Below are positions 1-9,300 of a stretch of 64,000 bases of DNA, piece after piece (position 1 is the first letter of the stretch; each line of letters begins with the position of its first letter). The DNA is taken from contig JACRCQ010000016.1 in NCBI GenBank assembly GCA_016218915.1, positions 1 to 64,000 of the forward strand, in the 5' to 3' direction. Under the pieces are notes generated by a model. It was not told the origin of the DNA. It was given only the letters and a program-made list of their open reading frames with translations, and did no database searches. A program made the translations under genes and the position numbers. This DNA comes from Deltaproteobacteria bacterium (lineage in GTDB: Bacteria; Myxococcota_A; Polyangia; Polyangiales; Polyangiaceae).

Positions 1-69
1 GCACGCCAAGGCGTGCCTACGTTCGGCACGGCATGCCGTGCTAAACGCAGCCACGGCGGATGCCGTGGC
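1..69. repeat. Three consecutive REP-like hairpins
   Basis: Three inverted repeats follow one another without a gap larger than about ten bases. The first is 1-16 (GCACGCC, 2 nt loop, GGCGTGC), the second a 16 bp perfect palindrome at 26-41, and the third 50-69 (GCCACGGC, GGAT loop, GCCGTGGC). They lie just past the stop codon of the leftward matrixin gene. The 14 bases AGGCGTGCCTACGT at 9-22 recur exactly at 44477-44490 inside another hairpin, so this is a dispersed family. The cluster may continue beyond the left edge. A transcription-termination or REP role is inference. Confidence 0.7.
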
Positions 70-70
70 G

Positions 71-1051
71 CTACGGTTGCGAAAGAGCGCAGGACCTGTG
101 GGCCCGCTGAGGTTCAACTTCGCACATCGCCCGTGATCCCCCAACGAACTTCGGGCGCGCCTTACCAGGCGTCCGGCGGCAGAGCCACATGCCCAGCCCG
201 ATCGCTGCGGCGATCACTTCCCAGGCGCCTTCGGAAGGGAAACGCCCTGCTGGCGCGCTGCACGATCCCTTGTACTGGTCTGGCTCGCACTCCGAGGCAA
301 AGCCATGCAGGGGAATCGGATTGCAGGTCGCATAGTCGATCGTCTTGGATGGATAGAGCGCACAAATCCCTGCCACGTCGTCGTTCATCAGCGACCGAAG
401 CCCGGTGTCTCCGGGCAGCACGTCGCCGCGCATGGTCGATTCCTGATCCAACGAGTGCGCCATCCCGAAGAAGTGCCCCACCTCGTGCGTGAGCACGCCG
501 ACCAGATCGTAGTCTGTGGAAGTTCCACTGACCGAGAAGGTGAAGCTCGACGTATTGACCTCGATGTCCGCGTCGACGATCTCTCCGGTGCTCGGCACGA
601 ACGACACCCAGGTGAGCGCCAAAGCATCGCTGTCCTTCGGGTAGGGCCAGTCGGCGTCGTAGAAGGTCACGACGTTCACGTTGCCCGCTATGGGGTTGAA
701 CTCCTTGCGGTTGCACGCCACTTCCCCCATCTCGATGACGTCGATTCCCGGGTAGTCGCCCGTGTCGCACTGCGCGAGCGTCCACGCGCCGAACGCGGCG
801 CGGGCTGCGTCCGCCACCTCGACCAGGGTCAGCGAAGCGGTTCCATTGCGTTGCAGGGCATACCCCACGCAATCGCGCATCCAGTGCCGCACGTTGCCGC
901 ACGGCTCACCCTCGGACGGCACGCAGATCGGCTGCTCTTCCCCGCACGTCGACGAGAAGCAGTAGGCGGCAGCTTCGGAAGGTGCCACGACCAGCACCAG
1001 TGCTGCGGTGAGCCACCGCACGAGCGTGCGCGCTGCCGTTGATGAATCCAT
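71..1051 (-). CDS. Secreted matrixin-type zinc metalloprotease
   Basis: Predicted M10A (matrixin) endopeptidase of 326 residues. The zinc motif HEVGHFFGMAHS matches HExxHxxGxxH, and the downstream SLMNDDVAGICALYP segment fits the Met-turn and helix that end the matrixin catalytic domain. An N-terminal signal peptide (hydrophobic stretch ending near EAAAY) sends it through Sec. A Cys/Ser pair (GSCSAPAG), then a hydrophobic segment (VIAAAIGLGMWLC) and RR near the C-terminus, resembles the MYXO-CTERM sorting tag of Myxococcota, although about 30 residues follow the Arg pair, which is longer than usual. I chose the ATG at 1051 rather than the TTG at 1063 because the signal peptide starts there. 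The substrate is unknown. Confidence 0.85.
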   Translation of the reverse strand: MDSSTAARTLVRWLTAALVLVVAPSEAAAYCFSSTCGEEQPICVPSEGEPCGNVRHWMRDCVGYALQRNGTASLTLVEVADAARAAFGAWTLAQCDTGDYPGIDVIEMGEVACNRKEFNPIAGNVNVVTFYDADWPYPKDSDALALTWVSFVPSTGEIVDADIEVNTSSFTFSVSGTSTDYDLVGVLTHEVGHFFGMAHSLDQESTMRGDVLPGDTGLRSLMNDDVAGICALYPSKTIDYATCNPIPLHGFASECEPDQYKGSCSAPAGRFPSEGAWEVIAAAIGLGMWLCRRTPGKARPKFVGGSRAMCEVEPQRAHRSCALSQP

Positions 1052-1238
1052 CGTGCCTGCCAAGATGCAAGAGTCGGGCTAGCGTTGGCAAGACGTTCGA
1101 TCGCGCGCCTGCGCGGAGCTCGTCCGGAGGGTAGGATCCAGCAGATCCAGTTGACGGGTGGGCATGGGATCCACGGGATCCGACTCGCATTGGCCCGTGG
1201 ATTGCTCTACGCTACGATGGAATCCGGAGCAGGGTGCC

Positions 1239-2075
1239 ATGCAAAGGACGAAGGCTTCGTGGTGGTGCGCGGCTGTGGCGGTTGCGATTGTCTCCTGCAG
1301 CAGCTCCGACGGGGGCCCTGGGGCAGCTCCTGCCCAGGATGGCGGCGCTGGGAGCGGCGGACAGGCAGGCGCTGGAGGCGGTGAAGCGGGCGCTGCCGGT
1401 GCGGTCGAGCAGTTCGTGGTCCCGCGGCTGGTCGAATGCCTCAACACGTGCGCGACCGAGCACCCGGACGGTCGCACAGCGCTCGGCACCGTGGCGAACA
1501 GCTGCGCATGCGACGTGTGCGCGAAGGCGTGCGGCGGGTTGTGCGGCGGGGGAGCGCTGGACGACGGCTGTGCACACGGCTGCCTGATCCCTCTGCTCCA
1601 CATGGGAGCTTGCGACAACCAGAAGTACGACTGCAACCACGACACTGCGTGCGCGCCGTACCTGAGCTGCGCGCTGCTCTGCGTGGCGCCTGCGGGCATG
1701 GTCAAGGTGACCTACGATCAGATGCGTCAGGCATGCGTGGACCGCATCAACGACTACCGCGAGATCGAGGGCGTGGGGCCTCTGGCGCGCAAGCCGGATG
1801 CGGAGAAGTGCGCGGACGGCTCAGCAGCCAAGGACGAGAGCCTCAACAAACCCCACGCGTCGTTCGGTGCCTGCCAGGAGATGGGGCAGAACGAATGCTT
1901 CAAGCTCGGCGCGGTCAACGGCAGCTCGGTGTTCCTCAAGTGCCTCGAAGAGATGTACATGGAGAAGTACACGGGCGTGGACAATGGCGGCCACTACGAG
2001 AACATGGTGCGCACCAGCTTCACCTCCGTGTCCTGCGGCTTTGCCATCGAAGCTGCGGCCCAGAACTTCTACTGA
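1239..2075 (+). CDS. CAP/SCP-domain lipoprotein
   Basis: A 278-residue predicted lipoprotein. The ATG at 1239 gives a signal peptide ending in a lipobox (AIVSC) followed by a Gly/Ala-rich linker. A cysteine-rich middle (about ten Cys between residues 65 and 150) precedes a C-terminal CAP domain. Family hallmarks seen there are INDYREIEGVGPL, HASFGACQEMGQNE, GHYENMV and VSCGF. CAP proteins are secreted and often bind lipids or other proteins; bacterial members have no general assigned reaction. It is divergent to the matrixin and only 8 nt upstream of the methyltransferase, so the two may be co-transcribed. A GGAG lies about 12 nt before the start, a weak ribosome site. Confidence 0.8.
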   Translation: MQRTKASWWCAAVAVAIVSCSSSDGGPGAAPAQDGGAGSGGQAGAGGGEAGAAGAVEQFVVPRLVECLNTCATEHPDGRTALGTVANSCACDVCAKACGGLCGGGALDDGCAHGCLIPLLHMGACDNQKYDCNHDTACAPYLSCALLCVAPAGMVKVTYDQMRQACVDRINDYREIEGVGPLARKPDAEKCADGSAAKDESLNKPHASFGACQEMGQNECFKLGAVNGSSVFLKCLEEMYMEKYTGVDNGGHYENMVRTSFTSVSCGFAIEAAAQNFY

Positions 2076-2083
2076 ACCCCCTC

Positions 2084-2848
2084 ATGGGTCGTCGCAATGT
2101 CCGCGTGGAAGACAGCGATCGCTGGGTGTTCAACCGGCTCGCCCCGTTCTACCGGCTCCGCCCCGCGTATCCGCCCGCGGTCGTGGACTACCTCGTAGGG
2201 CTCACCGTCCCGGAGGCGAGCGTCGTGGACCTCGGAGCCGGAACGGGAAGCCTGAGCGTTCCCCTTGCGGAACGGGGCCTACGGGTCAGCGCCGTGGAAC
2301 CTTCCCAAGCGATGCTTTCCGAGCTCTGCACAGAGGCTGCGGCGCGAAACCTTCCCATCCAGGCCGTCCACGCCGCTGCGGAATGCACGGGATTGGGCGC
2401 TGGCGCGTTCGAGCTCGCGCTGATCGCCGACGCGCTCCACTGGCTGGATGCGGAGCGCGCAGGCGCCGAGGTGGCGCGCCTGCTGGCGCCGGGTGGCTCG
2501 TGCGCAGTCGTGGAGGTGCGCCTCCGCGAGACTCCCTTCGTGCAGGCGCTGCAGAGCCGGATCCGCAAGGCCAACCCCAAGGCGGCTGCATCCGCGGGCA
2601 CGAGGCAGGAGCAGCTGCTGGCGCTGGCCGTACCGCGCTCACGATGCCGTGCCTGCGAGCACTTCTCCGTCACGGACCGTCTCGACGCAGAGCAGTTGCG
2701 TGGGACCCTTTGCTCTCTATCCTACGTGGGTCCTGCGATCGGACCTGCGGCGCTGGAGAGCCTTCTGGCGGAGGTGAGGGAGCTTGCCGACGACGATGGG
2801 GGAGCGGAGTGGCCGCGGGAGATCACGGTCACGAGCGTGGCGGGATAG
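2084..2848 (+). CDS. Class I SAM-dependent methyltransferase
   Basis: A 254-residue Methyltransf_11/25-like enzyme. Motif I is VVDLGAGTGSLSVPLA near residue 46, the acidic end of strand 2 is VSAVEPSQAML, and motif IV-like LALIADALHWLD lies near residue 115. The DALHW string and the N-terminal YRLRPAYP are typical of the subfamily often annotated as trans-aconitate or ubiquinone-type methyltransferases, but the substrate cannot be read from sequence. The reading frame is open further upstream, but that part is a shadow of the CAP gene, and the ATG at 2084 is the first start after that gene's stop. It converges on ahcY with 6 nt between the stops. Confidence 0.8.
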   Translation: MGRRNVRVEDSDRWVFNRLAPFYRLRPAYPPAVVDYLVGLTVPEASVVDLGAGTGSLSVPLAERGLRVSAVEPSQAMLSELCTEAAARNLPIQAVHAAAECTGLGAGAFELALIADALHWLDAERAGAEVARLLAPGGSCAVVEVRLRETPFVQALQSRIRKANPKAAASAGTRQEQLLALAVPRSRCRACEHFSVTDRLDAEQLRGTLCSLSYVGPAIGPAALESLLAEVRELADDDGGAEWPREITVTSVAG

Positions 2849-2854
2849 GAGGAA

Positions 2855-4174
2855 TCAGTACCGGTACATGTCGGACTTGAACGGGCCGTTCTTGGACACG
2901 CCGAGATAGGATGCCTGCTCGTCGGTCAGCACGGTCAGCTCCACGCCGAGCTTGCCAAGGTGAAGACGGGCCACCTTCTCGTCGAGGATCTTGGGCAGCA
3001 CGTGCACGGCCACAGGGTACTTGCCCGGGTTGGTCCACAGCTCGATCTGCGCGAGGGTCTGGTTGGTGAACGAGCTGCTCATGACGAACGAGGGGTGGCC
3101 GGTGGCGCATCCGAGGTTCACGAGACGTCCCGAGGCCAGGAGCGTGATTCGCTTTCCGTCCGGGAAGACGTACTGATCGACCTGGGGCTTGATGTTGACC
3201 TTCTTGATCTCGGAGTTGGTCTCCAGCCAGGCGACCTGGATCTCGCAGTCGAAGTGGCCGATGTTGCACAGGATGACCTCGTCCTTCATGGCCTTCATGT
3301 GCTCGGCGCGCACGATGTTCGCGCAGCCGGTCGCGGTCACGATGATGTCGGCCAGGGGAGCTGCCTTCTCGAGCGTGGTGACCTGATAGCCTTCCATCGC
3401 AGCCTGAAGCGCGCAGATCGGATCGATCTCGGTGATCATGACCCTGGCGCCCAGGGCGCGAAGGGCCTGGGCAGAGCCCTTGCCGACATCGCCGTAGCCG
3501 CACACCACAGCGGTCTTGCCGGCAAACATCACGTCCGTGGCACGCTTGATCCCGTCGCCGAGCGACTCGCGGCAGCCGTAGAGATTGTCGAACTTGGACT
3601 TGGTGACCGAGTCGTTGACGTTGAATGCCGGCACCTTGAGCGTGCCGTTCTTCGCCATGTCGTAGAGGCGGTGCACGCCCGTGGTCGTCTCCTCGGACAG
3701 GCCGCGGATCGGGTCTGGTCCGCTGAACAGCTCGGGGTGCTTCTGGTGCACGACGAGGGTCAGGTCGCCGCCGTCATCCAGGATCATGTTGGGGCCCTTG
3801 CCCCCTTCGAACGCCTTGAGCTGCTGCTCGATGCACCAGTCGTATTCAGCTTCGGTCTCGCCCTTCCAGGCGAACACGGGCACGCCCGTGACCGCAATGG
3901 CGGATGCCGCGTGGTCCTGCGTGGAGAAGATGTTGCAGCTCGACCAGGTGACCTCGGCGCCGAGGTGCTTGAGCGTCTCGATCAGAACCGCAGTCTGGAT
4001 GGTCATGTGCAGGCAGCCCGCAATGCGCGCGCCCTTGAGCGGCTGCTTGGGGCCGTACTCCTGCCGAATCGCCATCAGGCCGGGCATCTCCTTTTCGGCC
4101 ATCGCGATCTCTTTGCGTCCCCAATCCGCCAGACCGATATCTGCAACCTTGTAGTTCGTAGCTTGGTTCTTCAC
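2855..4174 (-). CDS. ahcY: Adenosylhomocysteinase (SAH hydrolase)
   Basis: Hydrolyses S-adenosyl-L-homocysteine to homocysteine and adenosine in the cytoplasm, regenerating the methionine cycle and relieving product inhibition of methyltransferases. The 439 residues match the family throughout: the N-terminal [15 protein letters not shown], substrate region [15 protein letters not shown]-binding [18 protein letters not shown], and the conserved C-terminus ending KSDMYRY. The start is a GTG at 4174 that overlaps the TGA of the upstream regulator (GTGA), so translation is probably coupled. It is second in a two-gene unit with the ArsR-methyltransferase gene. Confidence 0.97.
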   Translation of the reverse strand: MKNQATNYKVADIGLADWGRKEIAMAEKEMPGLMAIRQEYGPKQPLKGARIAGCLHMTIQTAVLIETLKHLGAEVTWSSCNIFSTQDHAASAIAVTGVPVFAWKGETEAEYDWCIEQQLKAFEGGKGPNMILDDGGDLTLVVHQKHPELFSGPDPIRGLSEETTTGVHRLYDMAKNGTLKVPAFNVNDSVTKSKFDNLYGCRESLGDGIKRATDVMFAGKTAVVCGYGDVGKGSAQALRALGARVMITEIDPICALQAAMEGYQVTTLEKAAPLADIIVTATGCANIVRAEHMKAMKDEVILCNIGHFDCEIQVAWLETNSEIKKVNIKPQVDQYVFPDGKRITLLASGRLVNLGCATGHPSFVMSSSFTNQTLAQIELWTNPGKYPVAVHVLPKILDEKVARLHLGKLGVELTVLTDEQASYLGVSKNGPFKSDMYRY

Positions 4175-5139
4175 TGGTTTGCTCCTGTTTCGCCCCTGAG
4201 CGAATTGCGCACGCGCCCGCTCGCCACGAATAGCTCGAGCGGCGAGCCGTGACCCTTGCCTTTGACTTCCACGCGGGACACGCCCCGCAATCGAATCTCT
4301 TCCAATCCTGCCTTTTCGAACAGCGACTGCATCTCTTCCTTGGCAAAGCCGAGCCAGATGTCAGCCTGCTCTTCCTTCAACCATTCGTGCCCATGGGCCA
4401 GCAGGTCTACCACGACCACGGCACCGCCTGGGCGCACCACGCGACGCATTTCCCGAAGCGCGATCAGCGGACGCGGTGCGTGGTGCAGGACCAGCACCGA
4501 AAACGCAGCGTCCACGGAAGCGTCGGCGAGCGGCAAGTGCGCAAAGTCGCCCTTGGCGAAGGTAACGTTCGTCAGACCCAGCGATTGCGCCTTGGCCTTG
4601 GCGCGACGCAGCATCTCCGCGGACAGGTCCACCGCAACGATCTGGTCAGCAACCTCGGCCAGATAGGGGAGCATCCCGCCTGTGCCGGTGCCGATGTCGG
4701 CCACGGACAACCCCTTGGGAACCAGGCGGAGCACGGAGAACAAAGCCGCTGCCTCGGTGAACAGCTCTGCGCGCAGCGCGTCCCAGTTCTCCGTACGTTC
4801 GAAGAACTCCTCGGTGCGTGCCCGACGGCGCGAAACGATCTTTTCGACCCGCGCGGCCAGCTTGTGCTCGACCGCCATGCGTCGCAGCTCCTGGCCAAAG
4901 GGGCCCTCGAGGAGCGGGTCATCGAGCACGATGCGGTAGAGGGATGCGGTCCCCTGCTTTCGAACCACCACGAGGCCGGCTTCGCGCAACGCGGCCAGGT
5001 GGCGCGAGACGCCAGGCTGGGCCGTGCGGCACGCTTCGGCCAGCTCGCCCACGGACAGCTCCTCCTCGAGCAGCGCTGCGAGCAGCAGCACGCGCGTTTC
5101 GTCCGACAGGGCCTTGAAGCGTTCGAGCCAGCGATCCAT
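4171..5139 (-). CDS. sahR: SahR-type ArsR regulator with SAM/SAH-binding domain
   Basis: A 322-residue two-domain protein. Residues about 1-90 form an ArsR winged helix ([20 protein letters not shown], then [13 protein letters not shown]). Residues about 125-270 form a class I methyltransferase fold ([41 protein letters not shown]). This architecture directly upstream of ahcY is that of SahR, described as a methionine-cycle repressor in Proteobacteria that senses S-adenosylhomocysteine through the methyltransferase-like domain. Assigning the name rests on domains and context. No Shine-Dalgarno precedes the ATG at 5139, and the promoter model below predicts a leader of only a few bases. Confidence 0.85.
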   Translation of the reverse strand: MDRWLERFKALSDETRVLLLAALLEEELSVGELAEACRTAQPGVSRHLAALREAGLVVVRKQGTASLYRIVLDDPLLEGPFGQELRRMAVEHKLAARVEKIVSRRRARTEEFFERTENWDALRAELFTEAAALFSVLRLVPKGLSVADIGTGTGGMLPYLAEVADQIVAVDLSAEMLRRAKAKAQSLGLTNVTFAKGDFAHLPLADASVDAAFSVLVLHHAPRPLIALREMRRVVRPGGAVVVVDLLAHGHEWLKEEQADIWLGFAKEEMQSLFEKAGLEEIRLRGVSRVEVKGKGHGSPLELFVASGRVRNSLRGETGANQ

Positions 5140-5151
5140 GTGACAAACGCA

Positions 5152-5180
5152 GTCATAGCGCCTTTCATGTCTCTATGCAA
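5152..5180 (-). promoter_or_regulatory. Promoter of sahR-ahcY
   Basis: On the minus strand a -35 box TTGCAT (5180-5175) is separated by exactly 17 nt from a -10 box TATGAC (5157-5152). Transcription would begin near 5145, about six bases before the sahR ATG at 5139, giving a nearly leaderless message. This agrees with the absence of a ribosome-binding site. The boxes match sigma70 consensus at four of six positions each; the start site is inferred. Confidence 0.55.
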
Positions 5181-5191
5181 GTGCAAGCATA
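5174..5191. promoter_or_regulatory. Candidate SahR operator
   Basis: TATGC-AAGTGCAA-GCATA is an 18 bp interrupted inverted repeat that also contains the direct repeat TGCAAG-TGCAAG. It overlaps the -35 box of the sahR-ahcY promoter, where bound repressor would block RNA polymerase. It is AT-richer than the surrounding DNA. That SahR binds it is inference from position and symmetry. Confidence 0.5.
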
Positions 5192-5397
5192 AACAAATTC
5201 TTGAAGGGCGTTTTTGCGGGCGATCGATGGAGCGATCGGTCCAAGCCATCGCCGCGCGCGGTCGTTCGATGACGCGATCGATCCATGGCGAGAAGCGCGA
5301 TTGCCGACGGGGATCGATCGAGGGCACGGGCCATTCATGGTGGCGAACCCGATCGCCCCGGGGATCGGATGATCGCACGAGCCATGGAAACGCGCGC

Positions 5398-5513
5398 ATC
5401 GCCCCGGGGGGGATCGACATTCATCGATGGCTCCATCTATGGATCCGCCGGCTAAAGGGCCGGCGGCTGATGCAAGTCCGTTGCCGGTTAGCCAAAGCCC
5501 CATTCGGGGCTTC
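5398..5513 (+). repeat. Left copy of ~115 bp inverted repeat
   Basis: This block is nearly identical to the reverse complement of 6127-6241. The inner ~72 bp (from the GGATCCGCCGG at 5441 to the GGGGCTT at 5513) differ at about two positions. The outer part (CATCGCCCCGGGGG, ATTCATCG) is more diverged. It holds two hairpins: CCGCCGGC-TAAAGG-GCCGGCGG and AAGCCCC-ATTC-GGGGCTT. It carries no reading frame I would call a gene. Confidence 0.8.
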
Positions 5514-6126
5514 TCCTGAATCACCTGTAGAACCGTGTGATGTCGTAGTCGATGTCGTAGGCGATGTCGTAGGCGATCAGAACGGCGCGTTCCATGCCAT
5601 CGGATCTTGACCCGTGCGCACCCGGTCCCAGGCATTGACGACCACCAACTTCGAGTCGGACTTGGAGCGCGAATCGATTGGATTCGCAGGCAAGGATTTG
5701 CACGCTGCTGCGGCGCGAGACCTTGCTTCAGCGTCTGATGGTCGTGCTGGGTCTCGATGCAGCGGATCACAACACGCGCATCGCTCCCCCAGAATGAGAA
5801 CACGCCGTAGCCCCTTGCCATGCGAGCCTCGCCGACCAGCCCAGGCGCCCCCCCACCGAGGTAGTACCGCCCCCGCTCGCACCGATCTGACACCGCCCCC
5901 GCTCGCACCGATCTGACACCGCCCTCGCTACTCTACAACGCACCGCCCGCCAACGGAGCTACCGCGACGTCCCGAGCCTTCCGCCGACACTCTGCAGAGC
6001 ACCGCCCGCCACCGGAGCTACCACAACGTCCCGATCCTTCCGCCGACACTCTGCAGAGCACCGCCCGCCACCGGAGCTACCACGACGTCCCGAGCCATCC
6101 GCCGACACCGCCCCCAAAACGTCGTC
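5514..6126. other. Gene-free core between the inverted repeats
   Basis: About 610 bp enclosed by the two inverted copies. The left part has a 12 bp microsatellite (GATGTCGTAGGC, about three copies near 5540-5577). The middle (5580-5860) has short leftward open frames in three different phases that do not join into one protein; it may be a decayed gene. A 26 bp unit, CCGCTCGCACCGATCTGACA with flanks, is doubled at about 5869-5921. The right part is the 59 bp tandem array. I recognise no protein family here. Confidence 0.5.
5941..6107. repeat. 59 bp tandem repeat, about 2.8 copies
   Basis: Units start at 5941, 6000 and 6059 with CACCGCCCGCC, giving an exact 59 bp period. The copies differ at only a few positions, and the third stops after about 49 bp at GCCGACACCGCCC. 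Units abut with no unique spacer between them, so this is a minisatellite and not a CRISPR array. Each unit contains the short palindrome CTCTGCAGAG at its junction. Confidence 0.85.
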
Positions 6127-6241
6127 CAAGCCCCGGATGGGGCTTTGGCTAACCGACAACGGACTTGCATCAGCCGCCGGCCCTTTAGCCGGCGGATCTA
6201 TGAATGGCCGACCGATGAATGCGATTCCCCCGGGGCGATGG
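6127..6241 (-). repeat. Right copy of ~115 bp inverted repeat
   Basis: Reverse-complement partner of 5398-5513. It carries the same two hairpins (AAGCCCC-GGAT-GGGGCTT and CCGCCGGC-CCTTTA-GCCGGCGG read on the plus strand) and the same order of segments. With the left copy it could fold a 610 bp loop onto a long stem or serve as the ends of a non-autonomous element. No target-site duplication is evident. Confidence 0.8.
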
Positions 6242-6352
6242 ATGGCCCACCGATGAATGCGATTCCCCCGGGGCGATGGATGGCCCACCGATGAATTGCG
6301 AATCCCCCGGGGCGATGGATGGTCCATCGATGAGTTTTGCGATCCCCCGGGC
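6212..6352. repeat. 38 bp tandem repeat, about 3.6 copies
   Basis: Units begin CCGATGAAT at 6212, 6250 and 6288, with a diverged partial fourth from 6327. Each contains CCCCCGGGGCGATGGATGG. The array runs from the right inverted repeat to within a few bases of the stop codon of the large lipoprotein gene at 6359. Diverged copies of the same CCCCGGGG-GAT motif in the opposite orientation occur at about 5320-5430. Confidence 0.85.
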
Positions 6353-6358
6353 TTGCAC

Positions 6359-9300
6359 CTACTTCTTGATCACGCCCAGATCCACGAACCCGCGGTCGAC
6401 CATCACCACGTACGGGTGCTGCTCGAACACCAGCCCGCCCTTGCCGTCATGATCGATCACCTCGAGCTTCCCCATACCGTAGCCCATCGGCCCGCGTGCG
6501 TAGTAGTTCGCCTGCAGCGTGTACGTCCCTGCCCGCTGAGCCTTGGGCTTGCGGATGGTGAAGCACTCCGGTCCGTACCCGGTCATGACGTCCGCGTACA
6601 GCTCCCCTCCGCTCGCAAGCTGCTTCTTGCTGTACCAGGCGTGTCCACCCTTGTCGTCGTAGATGTGGAAGTCCACATCGTTCGCATCGGTCTCCCAGTT
6701 GAGCACGAAGCGGATCGACGGCGCGTTCTCCACCGTGCCCCCGGCCTTCTTCAGCCGGTCCAGGATGGCGTCACCCTGCTTCGGATCAGCCTTCATCCAG
6801 GCTGCAGCGACGAGCCCCAGGTCTTCCCGCAGGATCCGGTCCACTCCGGCAAATCTACCTGCGGGATAGTGGCGCCCCACAGCTTCGACCAGGGTCGCAA
6901 AGGCTTTCTCATGCTCTCCCGCGCGCAGCTGGGCGAAGGCGAGCAGCCGGTAGCTCGACGGGTGATCCGGCCGCTGCTCCTTGGCTTTTGCAAAGGAGTC
7001 GAGCGCCAGACGCTGCGCCTGCGCGTCGCGCACCCTCTCCAGCCGCTCTCCTGCGAAGCGACGCAGATCCGCGCGAGCCGGGAACAGGTCGATCACAGAG
7101 CCGTAGGCGCGCGCTGCAAGCACCCAGTCCGTCTTCGCTTCTGCTGCTTCCCCGAGCGCGATGTACGACAGCACGTCCCCTGCTGCGCTTGCGCGCCACT
7201 CATGGGCACGCTCAATCGCCTTGTCCGCATGCCCGCTCGCGATCGCTGCCATCAGCTCCTTGAACTTGCCCGTGTACGGATCCGCGACAACCGGCTTCTC
7301 TGGGGCAGGCGGCCTTCCCGGAGTGACAGGTCCACCGCCGGGGCTGAACAGGATCGGGTAGTACACCGTGACGATTCCCCCTTCGGGCTGCGGGAAGCTC
7401 AGCCCATGGAAGCTGCGGACCACGCACGAGACAACCCCCTGATCAGGAAGGTCGGAGCCGGCATTGGTCACAGAGCTGACTGCGCCTGCGCGATCGATGA
7501 CGAACCGTACCGCCACCCTGCCTTGCAGATTGGGATTGGCGCGCAGGCCGTTCTCGTAGCAGAGGCGGAATCGGCCGAAGTTTTGACGCACGATCCGCTG
7601 GATGACCTCAGGAGGAAGCCTTCCACTGACCGTGGTCGCTCCCATTCGCACCTGAGGAGCGTTCGTGGTTCGATGCGAGCCGCCGAGCCTGCCGTGGCCG
7701 CTGCCAAAGCCTTGCCCTGTGCCTGTGCCTGCACCGTGACCGAGCGTCCCGATGTTGCCCAGTCCGATCCCTTCGCCCAGTCCTCCTCCCCCTTCGCCGA
7801 TCCCGACCAAGCCCAGCCCGCCAGCACCGAATGATTCCCCGATGCTGTCAGAAGGTCCTGCGGAAGGGGGAGCCGTAACCACGCGCGGCGGCTGCGTCGG
7901 CGCCGGCGCTGCCCCGGGACGGGAAGGTGCCGACGATGCGACCGGCGAATCCCCGGCAATCTGCGCTGCGCGACGCTTGGAGTCGAACGGATCGCGATGC
8001 ATGCTCACCACCGCAGCGTCCTTGACCACGAGAATGTCGCTCAATGCCCTCCGATCGATCTTGAATCGCTCGTAGTCGGCCTCGGTCTCCAGGACCAGCA
8101 TGGAAGTGTAGGGGCTGAGCACGCGATGACGGGTCGACAGCGAGACGATCTCGTTGGCGAAGTCTTCCCTGGACCCTTCGGCCCGCTCGCGCTCCAGCAG
8201 GCTCTCGATCCGTGCGCGCGCCCAGGCTCGCTCGACCAGGGGACGGTCCACGGACGCAAGCTGGTAGGCCTGGACGGGCTCGTTGCCCAGCTTCACGCGC
8301 ACCGGCTGCCCTTCCATCACGTCCGTGTACACCAGGGCTTCGTCACCCGGTTGCACCCCGTCCAGCCGCGCAGGCCACGACCATGTCGCACCTTCCACTT
8401 GCACCGCGATGCCTGACTTCGTTGATCGCGTCAGCTTGCGCTCGATCGCCGCCAGGTCATCTTCAGCTTCTGCCACCACACCGTCGTGCGCCAGCCCCGA
8501 GGTCACCAGGCCGCGAAGCATCGCGTCGTCGCGAAGCCCTCCGATCGCCACCGCATCGAGCCTCTGGATGCCCGCACTTCCCAGCGCAGATACCTCCTGT
8601 CGCAGCCTGCTCTCCTTGGTCTCGCCAGCGGTCGCCACGCCGTCGGTGATCACGATCACCCGCCGGATGCCCGACGGCATGGAGTGCTGTCCTGCCCAGC
8701 GAAGCGCCTGCTCCAGATCCGAGGCTCCCAGGGCCTGGCGAGCGCGGATCTTCCCCTTCTCTGCCTCACCAAAGGCAGAGGGGCTCCCCTCGAAGACGGT
8801 GTCGACCGTCTGGTCAAAGCACGCGATCGCAACCTTGGCTCCTGCACCTCCGTCGATGCCCACCTTGCGCACCAGCCCGTCGAGCACGCGAAGCTCTTCC
8901 TCGAGACCGAGCGCACGCGATGCGCTCGTGTCGATCAGAATCACCGCCGAGCCCAGCGGCTCCGGGGTCGCATCGAGCTTGGGCTGCACGCGCACGATCG
9001 CGAGGTTTCCGGACCGCACCCCAGGACCGGGCTTGAGCACCGTGGGATCGAATCCGAAGTCTCCCGAAGGGGTGTACTTCTCTTTCTTGAGCGCCTGGAA
9101 GGGGCGATCCGCCTTGGCCTGCCGAACCGAGACATCGAGCTGCTCGATCTGGGTCAGCCCCTGCAAGGGCACGACCGGCGTAGCACCCGAGGTGAGCTCC
9201 TGCGCATAGGAGATGATGATCTCTTTTCGTGCGCGGGCGAAGATCGGGAACACGCGCGCAGAGAACTCGTTGCCCGCGGCTTGCTCGAGCAGCGCCGGGT

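Noticed and set aside
5165..5908. Leftward open frame of about 247 codons in the repeat island
   Set aside because: Composition is Arg-rich and low in hydrophobic residues; it runs through the inverted repeat and a 12 bp microsatellite, and matches no family. Treated as non-coding or a decayed gene.
5941..6107. Possible CRISPR array
   Set aside because: The 59 bp units abut directly and the whole unit repeats; there are no unique spacers and no cas gene nearby.
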